A DNA stretch of 64,000 bases from Chelonoidis abingdonii (Eukaryota > Chordata > Testudines > Testudinidae). The notes beneath the pieces were generated by a model, which was not told the origin of the DNA, searched no databases, and saw only the letters and a list, made by a program, of their open reading frames with translations. The stretch lies in assembly GCF_003597395.2 (NCBI RefSeq), contig NC_133771.1, positions 54,849,475 to 54,913,474 of the forward strand, read 5' to 3'. The translations under genes and the position numbers were made by a program. Positions 11,081-23,412 of this stretch are shown here, in pieces (the first letter of the stretch is position 1; the number at the start of each line of letters is the position of its first letter).

Positions 11081-12834
11081 TTACTCTACTTGTCCTCACT
11101 CTACTTGTCCTTACTTAGGCAAATGCCTACTGGCAAACTCACATTGATTTTTATTTCAAAGTGAGGACTGAAAAAAATCTGAGTGAGGACTATGGGATTT
11201 GGCCCAGACTCTTAAGACATTTTCAGAGTATGATATGAAGCTGCACAGCATGTCCAGGACTTTGCCATCATCAGAAAACATCTGTAGTTTGGCCAATAAA
11301 ATAATGAGTCCATTTTCATGGAAATGGAATCATTATTATATTGGACTGCATTTTAGAGAGATTTTAAAAATGCTTATCAAAATGCAATAAGTTCATGAAT
11401 TGCTGAGTTCAGCCTGTTTAAAAAAAACACACACACTGTGACAGGAATCAGTAAATAAGGACACCCTATCATTAATTTGGCCCTAATGCTGGAAACAAGG
11501 ACTGTTGTCAATATGGATTATGTATGAAGACATATATTAGTGGGCCAAACTTATCTTGACTTAATTTGGAAGTTTTGCAGATGCAGAGCAGTCACTTCTA
11601 GCTACCATTTTTAGGAAGGAGGGAATCTTCCGTCTGAGATATATCTGGGGTTGTCACAGGCTAAATGACTTTAGATAACAAAGTTTGCAGTTCTCTCACC
11701 CAGTTAGAGATGTTACTTTTAGTTAATAATATGTATCTGTGCCAAGTATTGAGGAGTTTGGTAGTTCAAAAATAAGAATAGAATGATTCCCCTGAAATAA
11801 TTTCAAGCAGGAACTTGAAGGGCCATATTCTGAGATCTGCTCAGTGCTGCAAAGGACGGAGGTGAGGAGTTAGAGAATCAATTATGGATCCCTCATATTA
11901 GAGCTGGTCTGTGCAGCCCCGGTGATGCTTGGAGCTGAGCTCCTCTGTTATACAGCACAGGTGTAGGGTCCTTAGTGGACCATAAAACAGTAGAATATCT
12001 GAATGTAGAGCTCCACTCCATTGTGATCCCTCCCTGTCTTCTCCCTACCTTGACATGCCCCTTCAAGTGTTGATGGGCAAAGGATGGCTGGTGGAGACTG
12101 AGATTTTGAACATCTACATCAGTGAGGAGTTCCTACATGGCAGAACAATTTTCTACTGGGCATTTGCAGACAGATTTCAGGCCATTTGTGCTGCCTGGAA
12201 AGTGCAAAGAGACTATATCTGAATAGGTAATCTAAGCCCAAAATTCTTTTTTAAAAATATTTCTATTTAAAAAAATAAAGCACAGAGGATAATACCTGAA
12301 CATCAACAAAAATATAAACTTGTAAACAGAAAACTTTGTTTAAAAAGAGTTAAAGTTGAAATGTTATTTCATTGGAGTCCAGCAGCACTCAACACTGTTA
12401 GCCTTCTTACAACAAATCTAATATTTTTAAAGAGCTCAAATTTCAGAATGTTTGGAAATGAGTAAGTATGCAGTGTAGTTGTAGCATTTTTGTTCCCAAG
12501 TAAGAGATCTGTTCAGAGGCAGAGCAACCACAGCATACCAGTGAATCCATTCCCAAATTTAACACTTTTTTAAAAAAAATCTGGAGCTCCCAGAAAAATT
12601 CTACCTTCAGTTGATATGTGGCACACAACACTTCAAGAGCATTGATTTCCTTTTGGGGAAGTTAGGAGCAAGAGTTGAAAATCTGTCTTATAATTGGATG
12701 TTAGTGTGAACTAGAACTGCTTGGGAATTTTTTTAATGAAAAGGTTTGTCATGGAAACTAAAGCTTTTAGGGGAAACACCTCAGTTTTGACTAAACTTTT
12801 TCAGTAGTCGTTTGGACATTCACTAGAGATGTGA
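11081..12834. other. Nothing recognised
   Basis: AT-rich single-copy-looking sequence. Short ORFs show no domain-like content. Confidence 0.5.
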
Positions 12835-13230
12835 CCAATCCTCATTCAAATCCCTTCTCCAAATGAAACAGAGCAGGAACTTCAACAAGGAGATATTATA
12901 TCCCAGGTAACTGCCCTGTTCACCAGACTACAGAATCAGTCTCTGGATCTTGCACTCACAAACTCTCCTGCTGTACCAAGTGAGCTTTCTATAGCTCTTC
13001 ATCAGGGCAGTGACTGAATGCAAAACCTAGTGGTAGGTCACTCACTTGGGTTAAAGGAAACCGTGATAAAAGTCCCTGCTCCAATTAATATTTATTTATG
13101 AAAAGTGCAACAATTCCAACAGAAGGGATTGAGAAAGACCCAGCCTGAATCAAGCAGAGTAGAGACTTGAACCTGCGTCTCCTGCATTACAAGTGAGTGG
13201 GTCTTTCGTGCTCTGGTTTTTCAGGAAAAA
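12835..13230. repeat. Possible tRNA-derived SINE remnants
   Basis: The stretch contains a pol III B-box-like segment on - (GGTTCAAGTC at about 13168-13177, in 'gacttgaacctgcgtctcc') and 'cattcaaatccc' on +, each followed by 'accaagtgag'-like text. This is typical of old tRNA-SINEs, but no A box or tail could be placed. Confidence 0.3.
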
Positions 13231-13899
13231 TTGTGCATGTTCTGTTTTGTCCCAGCACAGAATGGGAAAACTTTTGAAAGACAGTCATAGCAGTTAAGCC
13301 TGAAAGAATCTGCACAGGAAACTAAACTATTATGAGCTACAAGCTGGAGATAGGAGGAGCCAAGTGCAACAGTGCCCGAGGCCCCCACAATGGCAAAGTT
13401 GATTAACTGAGACATACCCAGATAATCTGGGCAAGTGACTACACCCACTCACTGCAGAGGAAGGTGAAAACACCCAAGTTTACTGCTAATCTGATCTGGG
13501 AGAAAATTCCTTGCTGATTCCATGTATGGTGATCAGTTAGACCCTGAGCTTGGGAGAGAGAATCACGCAGCCAAGCACCTGAGAGAGACAATACTTAGTG
13601 CCTCCTCTGAGCTATTTTGAGATTATAATTTTTTAAATTAAAACACGGATCTTGTAGGTTATTTATTGGTTGTTAAATATGTGTCAGTGGGGTTCAAAGA
13701 CAGAAAAATATATGTTTTGTAAACTGTTTTGAGTTGAAAGATATTGTGCTTCCTTAACATTTTCATAAGATGGGAAAACCATGTTCTGCCTACCTTTATT
13801 TTCAGTCTTAACTACTGAGCAAATACCACTGCTTTATAATAATATTCTTTATTAGGTACATTATTCAATTGTATGACAATATTTTGTGCAATATTTTTT
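13231..13899. other. Nothing recognised
   Basis: No domain-like ORF or repeat seen. The 75-codon - strand frame at 13221-13448 has no recognisable homology. Confidence 0.45.
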
Positions 13900-14626
13900 G
13901 GGAAAAAAGTGAACAGAATGCTGGAAATAATTAAGAAAGGGATAGATAATAGGACAGAAAATATCATTTTGCTGCTATATAAATCCATGGTATGCCCACA
14001 TCTTTAATACTGTGTGCTGATGTGGTTGCCCCTTTTTATAAAAAAAAGGTATACTGGAATTGGAAAAGGTTCAGAAAGGGCAACAAAAATTTTTAGGGGT
14101 ATAGAACGACTTCCGTATGAGGAGAGATTAATAAGACTAAGACTTTTCAGCTTCAAAAAGAGACAGAGATATGATTGAGGCCTATAAAACCATGACTGGT
14201 GTAGAGAAAGTAGATAAATAAGTGTTGTCTAATACTTCTCATAACACAAGAACTATGGGTCACCGAATGAAATTAATAGGCAGCAGGTTTAAAACAAATG
14301 AAAAGAAGTATTTCTTCACACAACACACAGTCAACATGTAGAACTCCTTGCCAGAAGATGTTGTGAAGGCCGTGACCATAACAGAGTTCAAAAAAGAACT
14401 AGATAAATTCATGGAGAATAGGTACATCAATGGCTATTAGCCATGATGGACAGGAATGGTATCCCTTGCCTCTGTTTGACAGAAGCTGGGAATGAGCGAC
14501 AGGTGATGGATCACTTGATGATTACCTGTTCTGTTCATTCCCTCTGGGACACCTGGCACTGGCCACTGTCAGAAGACAGATACTAGATGGAACTTTGGTC
14601 TGATCCAGTAGGGCCATTCTTATGTT
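13900..14626 (+). mobile_element. CR1 LINE 3' end (ORF2 C-terminus and 3' UTR)
   Basis: 'gaacagaatgctggaaataa' begins the C-terminal part of CR1 ORF2 (a decayed form of KANRMLEIIKKGI... LYKSMVCPHL.YC). It is followed by 'gcaacaaaaatttttaggggtatagaacg'-type text and the long conserved 3' UTR ('gatggatcacttgatgattacctg'), ending in 'ccattcttatgttc' at 14626. The 5' part is missing, as is usual for CR1. The coding part has several stops. Confidence 0.88.
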
Positions 14627-17049
14627 CAAACATGACATGAATGTTTTCATATAAGGGCATTTTTTCTCATTGTTGGAAAAGTCCAGATAAAGGAGTACTA
14701 TAAAAAGCTTAATGTCTGCACAATATATGCTGTTTATTCCTTTGTGTATAAACTGGCTTTTCAGTTGAAGTCAATAAAATCAAACTACTGCAGCAGCGTA
14801 ATACACAAACATCAGCATGAAGATGTCAGAAGCCGAGCTCTGATTTCTTGCACCATTGCTGAGTTGTAAAATTCAGCCACTCAAGCTTCAGCACAAGTCT
14901 TTGATTTGTAAAATTGGATTACATTTCTTAGAACATTTGCCCCCTGGAGGAGGTAGAAATGACTGGAAGAACATGAGGTACATCTTTTCACATTTATTCC
15001 AGGCATTGGCAGGACACCAGTCGGAGTTTGCATAAGTATTGCAGTACACCGCTACTAATGTTTACAGCTCTGGACATTATTACAGAGAAAGTAATAATAC
15101 AGGTAAATGAAAAGGAAACATAAGTGCTGTGTTAGTCTGATGACCATTTATATAATTTACTATATTTTTTGGTGTGCAGCTACAACACCAGGAGTCATTA
15201 TCTTCCTTTATGAATGTACAACGGGTAAACAATGAATTCTAGTTATTGAAGACTGGAATAATGGGTTGCTAAAAATTGCCTGCCATATTGTGCAGATGAA
15301 GAACATTGCATATGATTGATATATCTACCCAACTTTGGGTAATAGGAACCTAGGAACTGCCATATGTGATCAAACAAGTGGGTCATTTGGTGCAGTATCT
15401 CTGACAATAACCACTACCAGATGGTTCAGAAGAAGAAAGAACAAACCCCATAGTACACAATTAAGGGATAATTTAACCACAGGAAAAGTGTTTTCTTAAT
15501 CCAGCTAAATTATTGGTTGGTTTACGCCCTGAAACATAAGGGTTTATATCATCTATAAGTATATCTAATATGGATGTGCCTAATGTTCTCTTAATATAAT
15601 AATGAGAACATTCATATATTTTTTCTTCTGCCTAATTTAACCATAGATACTCTTATTATCATTATAAATGCCTAACATTAATCCTATTTTGAGACCTACT
15701 AAACTCTTGTCCTCAATGTTATTATAAGGTGATGAGCTCCACAAGTTAATTTATTTTAAAATTATTTATTGTTACCAATTTAAAAGTTGTTGTCATTTTA
15801 ATTTTATTTACTGTCCTCTTTTCCTAGTACTATGAGAAAGGTTGGGCACTCCTATTTACCCTAACTTCTCTATACCTAATAAAGTATATAGAAATTGGAT
15901 TAGGCACTTTAAACCTCATCGGTTTCTTTATTTTATTGACTATCACTTTGTAAAATTAAGAGAGACCTGAGGGATTGGATTATTTTTTGTCTGTTTAAGA
16001 TAAAAACAGACAATAAAACAACTGCACCTCCATTTTAATTTAGCAGGTTTTGGGGCTGTCTATCCAATTTCTTCCCTTCTTATAAGTTTTATTATTACAA
16101 AGTATGAAGCATTACATATTACAGTAAACTTCAAAAAAGTGTCAGGTGCTCTACAAATATAAACAATAATAGTACCAATGTCCCAAGGAGGTTATATTTT
16201 GGGGAAAAAGTAGCAAAGGACAGATAAAAGGGATAAAATATACTAGGGTGAAGCTATACCACCCTCCATTAAACTGTTATAATATGTCTTCTGCAGGAAG
16301 TAGGCAGCACTTACTGATTCCATAAGAAGGGAAGCTCTTCCTTCACTAATTCTTCAGACTAGTCAGACCTGATCTTTTCAGGGGGCCACTTTTTATAAAC
16401 ATCAACCCGTTTTCTTTCCTCTGTAGAAAGCGCCAACACCTGTTGCCAACTCCAGTCCTCTGCTGATGGCACAATAAGAATACTACATGCATAAGTTCAG
16501 TGTGTCCTCATAGAACAAAGTAAAAAAGGTGGGGAAATAGGTAGGATGCCCCAACTGAGCTAAAATTCAAAGAGATTTTTATTTACTTGGACCCAATTTG
16601 GTCTATAATTCATCATGATTAGCACTATTTATACATAGGGGAAGTATGAAGAGAAATTTCTGACTTCTCCTTATTGCAGTTGCTCTCTGGAGGGAGTGGA
16701 AGGAAGTGGGGCTCATTGTGGCTGAGGTGGAGCGAAGATATGGTCTTCCAGAGGCTGATTGTAGCTGCTGGGGCCTATCCTGATGCAGAGAGTAAAGAGA
16801 GGCTCTGGAAGCAATCTCAAAAGTAAGGAAAGGGGGATGTTATGCAAAATAGATTCTCTTGTGTGTCATTGTGAAATTATGTTCACAGGTATGTATGCTG
16901 CCCTCTCTTCTCACTTTAGTGAAAATGAAAGATCCAATAGATAGCTGAGCCATAGTTCCATTGTTCAGCTATGATCTGAATACAGGAAGCATGTGCAAGG
17001 TGCCTGTACCAGCTGTAGAACATGATCTGTGCTGTTTAGGTGCTCCTTT
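14627..17049. other. AT-rich DNA, nothing recognised
   Basis: No domain-like ORF and no recognisable repeat on either strand. Local A+T richness is high around 15550-16120. Confidence 0.5.
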
Positions 17050-18123
17050 CACACATCATAAATGATCTGGAGAAAGGGTTAAAGTGAGGTGGCAAAGTTT
17101 GCAGACGATACTAAACTGCTCAAGATAGTTAAGACCAAAGCAGACTGTGAAGAACTTCAAAAAGATCTCACAAAACTAAGTGATTGGGCAACAAAATGGC
17201 AAATGAAATTTAATGTGGATAAATGTAAAGTAATGCACATTGGAAAAATAACCCCTACTATACATACAATATGATGGCGGCTAATTAGCTACAACTAAAA
17301 GATCTTGGAGTCATTGGTGGATAGTCTGTGACAATGTCCACAGAGTGGGGCAGTGGCTTCAAAAAAGCAAACAAGATGTTAGGAATCATTAAAAAAGGGA
17401 TTAGAGATAAGGGAAAATATCTTATTGCCCTATATAAATTCATGGTACACCTACATTTGAATACTGTGTATAGATGTGGTCTCCTCATCTGAAAAAGATA
17501 TACTGGCATTAGAAAAGATTCAGAGAGGGGCAACCAAAATGATTAGGGTTGGAACGGGTCCATATCGAGAGAGGTGGTATGAAAGACCCTCAGGACTTTT
17601 CTTCACTTTGGAGATGCTAGTTGGGTTAAAACGTAAATCATGTAATTAGAAGAAGAGTGGTCAGAAAAGTATATACTTCATACGGGTTTGAGCTACATAG
17701 AATAGAAGTTACTATGTTCCCATAATGATAACTGGCCACCAATGGAACAATTAATGGGCGCAGCTTGCTTTAAACACATAAAATAGAACAATTCTTCACA
17801 TCAATGCACAGTTCAACTTGTTGAGACTTGCTGTGTCTGAGGAGGCTGTGCAAAGGTAGGAACTTAATAGGGTTTTAAAGGACAGGAAATTAATTATAGG
17901 AGGTTAGTACCTAATGACTATTAGCCAGGCATGTTGGTAAGGAATGGTGTCCCTAGCCTCTATTTGTCAGAGATGGAGATGACTGCAGGAGAAGAGATCA
18001 CTTGATCATTACCTGTTAGGTTCACTCCCTCTGGGGCACCTGGCATTGGCCACTGTCGGTAGACAGGATACTGGGCTGGATGGACTTTTGGTCTGACCCA
18101 ATATGGCCATTCTTTTGTTCTTA
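17050..18123 (+). mobile_element. CR1 LINE, 5'-truncated
   Basis: The reverse transcriptase catalytic segment is readable: [20 protein letters not shown], then LQKDLTKLSDWATKWQMKF and NVDKCKVMHIG (17089-17250). A decayed C-terminus and the conserved 3' UTR follow, ending at 'gccattcttttgttctt' (18123). From about 17540 to 17900 the match to the family (compare 14085-14400) becomes poor, with many indels, and then recovers. The element starts just upstream of the FADD motif, so most of ORF2 and all of ORF1 are absent. Confidence 0.88.
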
Positions 18124-18185
18124 TCTTAGCATTCAGGGTGGGTGTAGGTCATAGTCAGTGAAATTCCACGGATCCACCAGTCATA

Positions 18186-18305
18186 GGGTGACCAGATAGC
18201 AAGTGTGAAAAATCGGGACAGGGTGTGAGGGGTAATAGGTGCCTGTATAAGAAAAAGCCCCAAATAGCAGGACTGTCCCTATAAAATCGGGACATCTGGT
18301 CACCC
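18186..18305. mobile_element. 120-bp MITE with TA flanks
   Basis: GGGTGACCAGAT at the left faces ATCTGGTCACCC at the right, a perfect 12-bp inverted repeat, with TA on each side (18184-18185 and 18306-18307). The interior contains 'atcgggacagggtg' and a matching 'aaaatcgggaca' near the right end. There is no coding capacity. Confidence 0.8.
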
Positions 18306-18940
18306 TAACCAGCCAGCCACCTACCCAAACTCTCAAAGGCTACTGGATCTAAAAGGTTGCAAAACGGTATTCAAAATGGTTCAGCTACAGTTCCTCAGCT
18401 CTTGGTATTCGGGAAGATTTGATTTACTTAGACTGGGCTCAGGGACCAGGAACTGACCATTAGTGTGTTTTTGTTTTCGGTAAAGACAAATATCCCACAT
18501 CACTATATGTGGGTTCTCCTCTTTTTCAGACACATCATAACACAATGTTTTTGTTTTTGTTATTTTAACTTAAAATCTTAGAAGACATGTCCGCCTTTAC
18601 TGATTAATGAAAATGAAAGGTAATATGATAATTACCATCCTATTAGCAGCTGCACTATTGTTAAATAAATAATTATGCATGGCCCTCTCCCCCAAACATA
18701 ACTATTATACTACAATGTGTCTGCACTGTGTGGTCACTGGTTGCACGCTCTCTCTCTGCTCCCCCCACCCTCACCCCCCCAAAAAACAATAAATATTGAA
18801 AAAAAAATGAAAATGACTAATTTTCACCTTGGTGCACAGTGGGAAAAATCTTAACCAAAAAATTGTGAGATGCATAAACTGTTTCCCATCCACCTCTAAC
18901 AATAATAAATATCCCATGTAATACTAAATTGTATTAAACT
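18306..18940. other. Nothing recognised
   Basis: AT-rich sequence with a CT- and C-rich patch near 18750-18780 and homopolymer runs. No gene seen. Confidence 0.45.
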
Positions 18941-19237
18941 CAGGGCCTGTGCTTCCATTTAGGCTACCTAGGCGGTTGCCTAGGGTGCTAGGATTTGGGA
19001 GGGCAACATTTTGCCGCCCTCGGCGGCAATTCAGTGGCAGGTGGTCCTTCCATGCTCTGGGTCGTTGTCGGCAATTCTGTGGCGGGTCCTTCACTCGCTC
19101 CAGGACCCGCCACCGAAGTGCCCCAAAGACCGGGAGCGTGGAAGGACACCCCCCCCCCCACTGCAGAATTGCCACCAACGACCGGGAGCACGGAAGGACC
19201 CCCACCTAGAGTGCCAAAAACCCTGGCGCTGCTCCTG
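18941..19237. mobile_element. GC-rich hAT-type MITE
   Basis: The left end CAGGGCCTGTGCTTCC and the right end CCCTGGCGCTGCTCCTG form loose inverted termini. The flanks are attaaact (18933-18940) and actaaact (19238-19245), an 8-bp target duplication with one mismatch, as expected for hAT. The interior is built of inverted GC-rich modules ('ccgccctcggcggc', 'gacccgccac'). Overlapping ORFs in most frames here are a by-product of GC content, not genes. Confidence 0.75.
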
Positions 19238-20823
19238 ACTAAACTTAAATTAGAGATGGAGAGTTAGAGTGAAATAATCAAACCCTGAGAATCTATACAC
19301 TTCCTTTTAGAGAAAATTGAACAAAAAAGCTGCCAAGAAGTAGAGGGCTTTATGGTGGAAACATCAAGTCAATGTTAACTATAGCATATAAATCACAACA
19401 AGTGAACAGAGAATAGAATTATTTAAGCTTCCATCCTGAGTATAGCTCTGTTCTGATTTGTGTATCTATGCTAGCTCATCTCTTTTTTTTATTGCAGATT
19501 TTTAGTCTGTTGATTGCACCTTACTTTAAGCTTGAAGCATCCATATCATGCAGTTGGATATGAGCAGCTAGGTGGAGTTTACTTTATCATGCATTTAATA
19601 CTGAAAATGAATTGTATATTGTCAAAGGGAAACACATGACATAATTTATGATCTCTGTGTTCAAATACATATTAATAATAAAATAGAGTGAAGTCCTGTC
19701 CCAATTGAATTCAATGGCAAGAGTCTCATTGACTTCAGTAAAGATTTCCAGTGACTCCAATAGGGCCAGAATTTCACTTATTATCTTTAGTCAGTATGTG
19801 ACAGATTCAAAGCCTATTGAAGTCAGTGGAAACACTTATTATTGTCAATGGGGTTTGGATTTGACCTTATATGTGTATTTTTCAGCTCAGCAATTTTGAA
19901 TATTTAATATAGTAGTTTAATAGGTGACACATCCTGTAATGAAGCTGCAAAAATTTCATTTAAATCTGTTTAGACATCTTGCCACTTGTACATGATAATG
20001 TAACTATTCAATTAATCAGAGAAATATACTAATTATTTTGTCTTAATTTGTGGGCTGCAAGTATTTGGATCACTGATAAGTACTTTCTGTCAGACAAGTG
20101 GAGTAAACTTCAGCTCAGCACCTGACAAGCAATCAGATACAAGCTCAGTACTTCCTCCAGTCAAACTCTAGCCTGCCCCAAGAGTTCAATTTTAAATTCC
20201 CAATACATTTATTATAGATTGTCAATAAACTGTATAACAGTGGGTCGGTCATACCTTGAAATTCTTATTCAGTCCTTTACTCCTGAAGACCTAAAATTCT
20301 TATTGAAAATAAATGAGGCTTTTGCCTGAGTGAGGACTGGGTAACATCTTAAGGCTAGATCATACCCCTATGAAATAATATTTACGTGGAGGATTGATGA
20401 CTCTGAAGCTTCCATCAGGGGTTCCCTCTGCATTCTTCCATAGATGGCCAGGATTTGCCCCCTTCCGCTTACCTGAGAATGTAAATGAGGTTCTGGCTCA
20501 TAAGCCCCAAAGATGCCCAAGCTCTGTTGGGCCACAGGGTTATTTGCTTGGAGCTGCTAGTGGTTCTGTCTGTACTCCTGGAATCTTATTGCCAGGGATT
20601 CCCTGAGCCATAGCTGCCTCCAGGCTACCCCTTTATGGTCCACTGTGGGAATGGGCCTCCAGCAAAGAGTTACTATTATTAAAACATATAGCCGTTTTAT
20701 TTTTTCTATGAAATATCTGGGGCATGGTGGATGTGGCTCTTTCTAGCCTGTTCCCTGCTTTCCCAGTTCACCTACAAGTCATCTTTAATAATCATCTATA
20801 TATACTCTTTCTGTGAGAATATT
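19238..20823. other. Nothing recognised
   Basis: AT-rich DNA. 'gaattcaatggcaagagtctcattgacttcag' and neighbouring text at 19700-19860 resemble an old dispersed repeat, but no family could be named. Confidence 0.4.
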
Positions 20824-20997
20824 GAGGTACAGTGTGGTCCAGTGGAAAGGACACTAACTGGATCTTGGAAAAAGGCCTGAGTTCTATTTCTGGTTTTGCT
20901 AATGACCTGCTGTGTGACCTCGTACAAATCAATTCCCGTCTTTGTCTGTTTCCACTTCCTCCCTCTGTTTGTCATGTCAATTTAAGTTCTTTGGGCC
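20824..20997 (+). mobile_element. CORE-SINE (MIR-like), 5' part of a split copy
   Basis: tRNA-like head 'gtggtccagtggaaaggaca', then 'tgacctgctgtgtgacctcg' and 'aagttctttgggccag'. The text stops at the MITE and resumes as 'tctctcttactatg' (21304-21317) and 'ctatgtgtttgtacaatgcc' (from 23327), so one SINE is spread over three pieces. Confidence 0.7.
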
Positions 20998-21303
20998 AGT
21001 TAGCCTATGTCTACACTGCACACCCTACAACGACATGCTTGTACCACTGCAGCAGTACCATTTTAAAGTGTACTGTGTGGCCGCTCTTTGTTGCCAGGAG
21101 AAACCTCTCCCGGTGACAAAATAAAACCACCCCCTACGATGGGCTGTAGCTTTGTCGCTGGAAAAGCATCTCCCATTGATGAAGCGCAGTCCACACTTGC
21201 ACTTTTCCTCATTAAAATTTTTGTTGTTCAAGAGTGTGGTTTTTCCACACCCCTCGGCGACAAACGTTTTAAAGTCAGAAGTGCAATGTGGACATGGCCT
21301 CAG
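20998..21303. mobile_element. MITE inserted in the SINE
   Basis: The left end 'cctatgtctacactgca' and the right end 'tgcaatgtggacatggcc' are imperfect inverted termini. The interior has 'ggagaaacctctcccggtga'. No coding capacity. A clean target duplication was not found. Confidence 0.65.
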
Positions 21304-22093
21304 TCTCTCTTACTATGGGTGTGTCTACACTACGAAAATAGGTCAATTTTATAGAAGTTGATTTTTTTAGAAATTGATTTGATACAGTCAACTGTGTGTG
21401 TCCCCACTAAGCGCATTAAGTCGGCGGTGTGCGTCCACAGTACCGAGGCAAGCATCGACTTTTCGAGTGTTGCACTGTGGTAGCTATCCCACAGTTCCCA
21501 CAGTCTCCTCCGCCCATTGGAATTCTGGGTTGAACTCCCAATGCCTGATGGGTCAAAAATATTGTCACGGGTGGTTCTGGGTACATGTTGTCAGGCCCCG
21601 CTCCCTTCCTCCTTCCCTCCATGAAAGCAATGGCAAAAAATCATTTCTTACCTTCTTTCCTGCGTTACCCGTGCGGATGACATACCATGGCAAGCATGGA
21701 GCCCGTTCTACTCACTGTCACCGTATGTCTCCTGGGTGCTGCTGGCAGACATGGTACTGCAGTGCTACACAGCAGCATCCCCTTGCCTTGCCTTGTGGAT
21801 GGCAGAAGGTACAATACAACTGCTAGCCATCATCGTCGTCCTGCGGGTGCTCCTGGCCGATCTCGGTTAGGTTGGTCGGGGGCGCCTGGGCAGACACGGG
21901 TGCTCCTAGCTGGTCTGGATGAGGTCAGTCGGGACAAAAAATGGGAATACTCCAGGTCATTCTCTTCTTTAAGTTTTGTCTAATGGAGATTCAGTCCTGT
22001 CTGGAATATCATGCCAGCTGGAGGCTTCTGCCTCAGGCTGCTCTCCCAGTCGGCAACACCACACAGTCGCACCTACTCCTGCCTACCCCTTGC

Positions 22094-22460
22094 TCCTATG
22101 GCTCATGAAGCCTGGACAGTAGTAAGGAGCAGTTCAACTATACGCTGAGCAAGTACAGAATGGTGGTAGAATGTGCCTTTTGACATTTTAAAGCTCGCTG
22201 GTGCAGTTTACTGACTCAGTTAGACCTCAGCCAAACATATATTCCTATTATTATTACTGCTTGCTGTGTGCTCCACAATATCTGTGAGAGTAAGGGGTAG
22301 ACATTTATGGAGGGGTGGGAGGTGGAGGTAAATCGCCTGGTCACTGATTACATGCAGCCAGACACCAGGGCATTTAGAAGAGGACAGCATGGCGCGCTGT
22401 GCATCAGGGAAGCTTTGAAAACCAGTTTCATGACTGGCCAGGCTATGGTGTGAAAGTTCT
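22094..22460 (+). pseudogene. Harbinger nuclease remnant, C-terminal quarter
   Basis: Reads YTLSKYRMVVECAF, then a stop where FG is expected, then the LDLSQT motif and ITACCVLHNICESKG, then QPDTRAF and the tail IREALKTSFMTG. The Glu of the DDE triad is retained, but both Asp segments are deleted. Compared with copy 1, this copy keeps CESKG, where copy 1 has a stop. Confidence 0.75.
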
Positions 22461-22639
22461 GTTTGTTTCTCCTTTATGAAAACCAGTCCCTTGGTTCACG
22501 ATCCTTCCCTGTAGGCCAGTCGCCTTCCCCTCCCCCCTTTGATCTCCACTTGCAGAGGCAATAAAGTCATTGTTGTTTCAAATTCATGCATTCTTCATTA
22601 ATTCGTCACCCAAATGGGGGGATAACTGGGGTGGGGGAG

Positions 22640-22965
22640 GAGGGAAGCACAGGAGTGGGGTAGTTGTAGGGGCACCCCCTAGAATGGCATTCAGGTCGTC
22701 ATAGAAGTGGCATGTCTGGCGTTCTGACCTGGAGCGGGCGTTTGCCTCTGTGGTTCTTTGGTAGGCTTCACGCGGCACTGCTGCGAGTCCCTGTTATAAC
22801 CTCTGTCCTTCATGCCCTTGGAGATTTTTTCAAATATTCCGGCATTTCATCTTTTGGAATGAAGTTCGGATACCACGGTTTCATCTCCCCATACAGTGAA
22901 CAGATGCAGTACTTCCTGTTCAGTCCATGCTGGAGCTCTTTTGTGATTCTGGGACTCTATGGTCA
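22640..22965 (-). pseudogene. Harbinger Myb/SANT protein remnant, exon 1
   Basis: The - strand reads SQNHKRAPAWTEQEVLHLFT, then VWGDETVVSELHSKRRNAGI and FEKISKGMKDRGYNRDSQQC. After a short deletion it continues YQRTTEANARSRSERQTCHF and DDLNAILGGAPTTTP. The SANT helices are better preserved in frame than in copy 1, but the Met region and the rest of the gene are gone. Confidence 0.75.
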
Positions 22966-23326
22966 CTTGTGCTGATCAGCTCGTTACGCTGGTCAAACAA
23001 GAAATGAAATTCAAAAGTTCGCGGGGCTTTTCCTGTCTACCTGGCCAGTGCATCTGAGTTGAGAGTGCTGTCCAGAGTGGTCACAATGGAGCACTCTGGG
23101 ATAGCTCCTGGAGGCCAATACCGGTGAATTGCGTCCATACTACCCCAAATTTGACCCAGCACAGCAGGGTCGATTTTAGCGATAATCCCCTCATCGGGGA
23201 GGAGTACAGAAATCAATTTTAAGAGCCCTTTAAGCTGACAAAAATAGCTTCATTATGTGGATGGGTACAGGGTTAAATCAATCTAACGCTGTTAAATTCA
23301 ACCTAAACTCATACTATAGACCAGGG

Positions 23327-23412
23327 CTATGTGTTTGTACAATGCCTAGCACAATGGGAGTCAGATCTCAACTGGGGCATCTCGGGGCTATAGTAATACA
23401 AATAAATAATAA
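23327..23412 (+). mobile_element. CORE-SINE, 3' part of the split copy
   Basis: 'ctatgtgtttgtacaatgcc', 'tagcacaatggg' and the tail 'tagtaatacaaataaataat' form the 3' end of the SINE whose head is at 20824-20997. Confidence 0.7.

Larger units (their letters stand above)
21318..23326 (+). mobile_element. PIF/Harbinger transposon, copy 2 (internally deleted)
   Basis: Left terminus 'gggtgtgtctacactacgaa', right terminus 'actatagaccaggg'. The CpG-rich left end runs to about 21950. A deletion then joins it to the C-terminal quarter of the nuclease gene (22094-22460). The + poly(A) signal and the Myb/SANT exon 1 on - follow, with the second Myb exon and the intron missing. The subterminal palindrome is degraded. 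The copy could only have moved with proteins supplied from elsewhere. Confidence 0.85.

Noticed and set aside
18924..19267. Overlapping ORFs on both strands
   Set aside because: Produced by the GC-rich hAT-type MITE; peptides are low-complexity and frame-independent.
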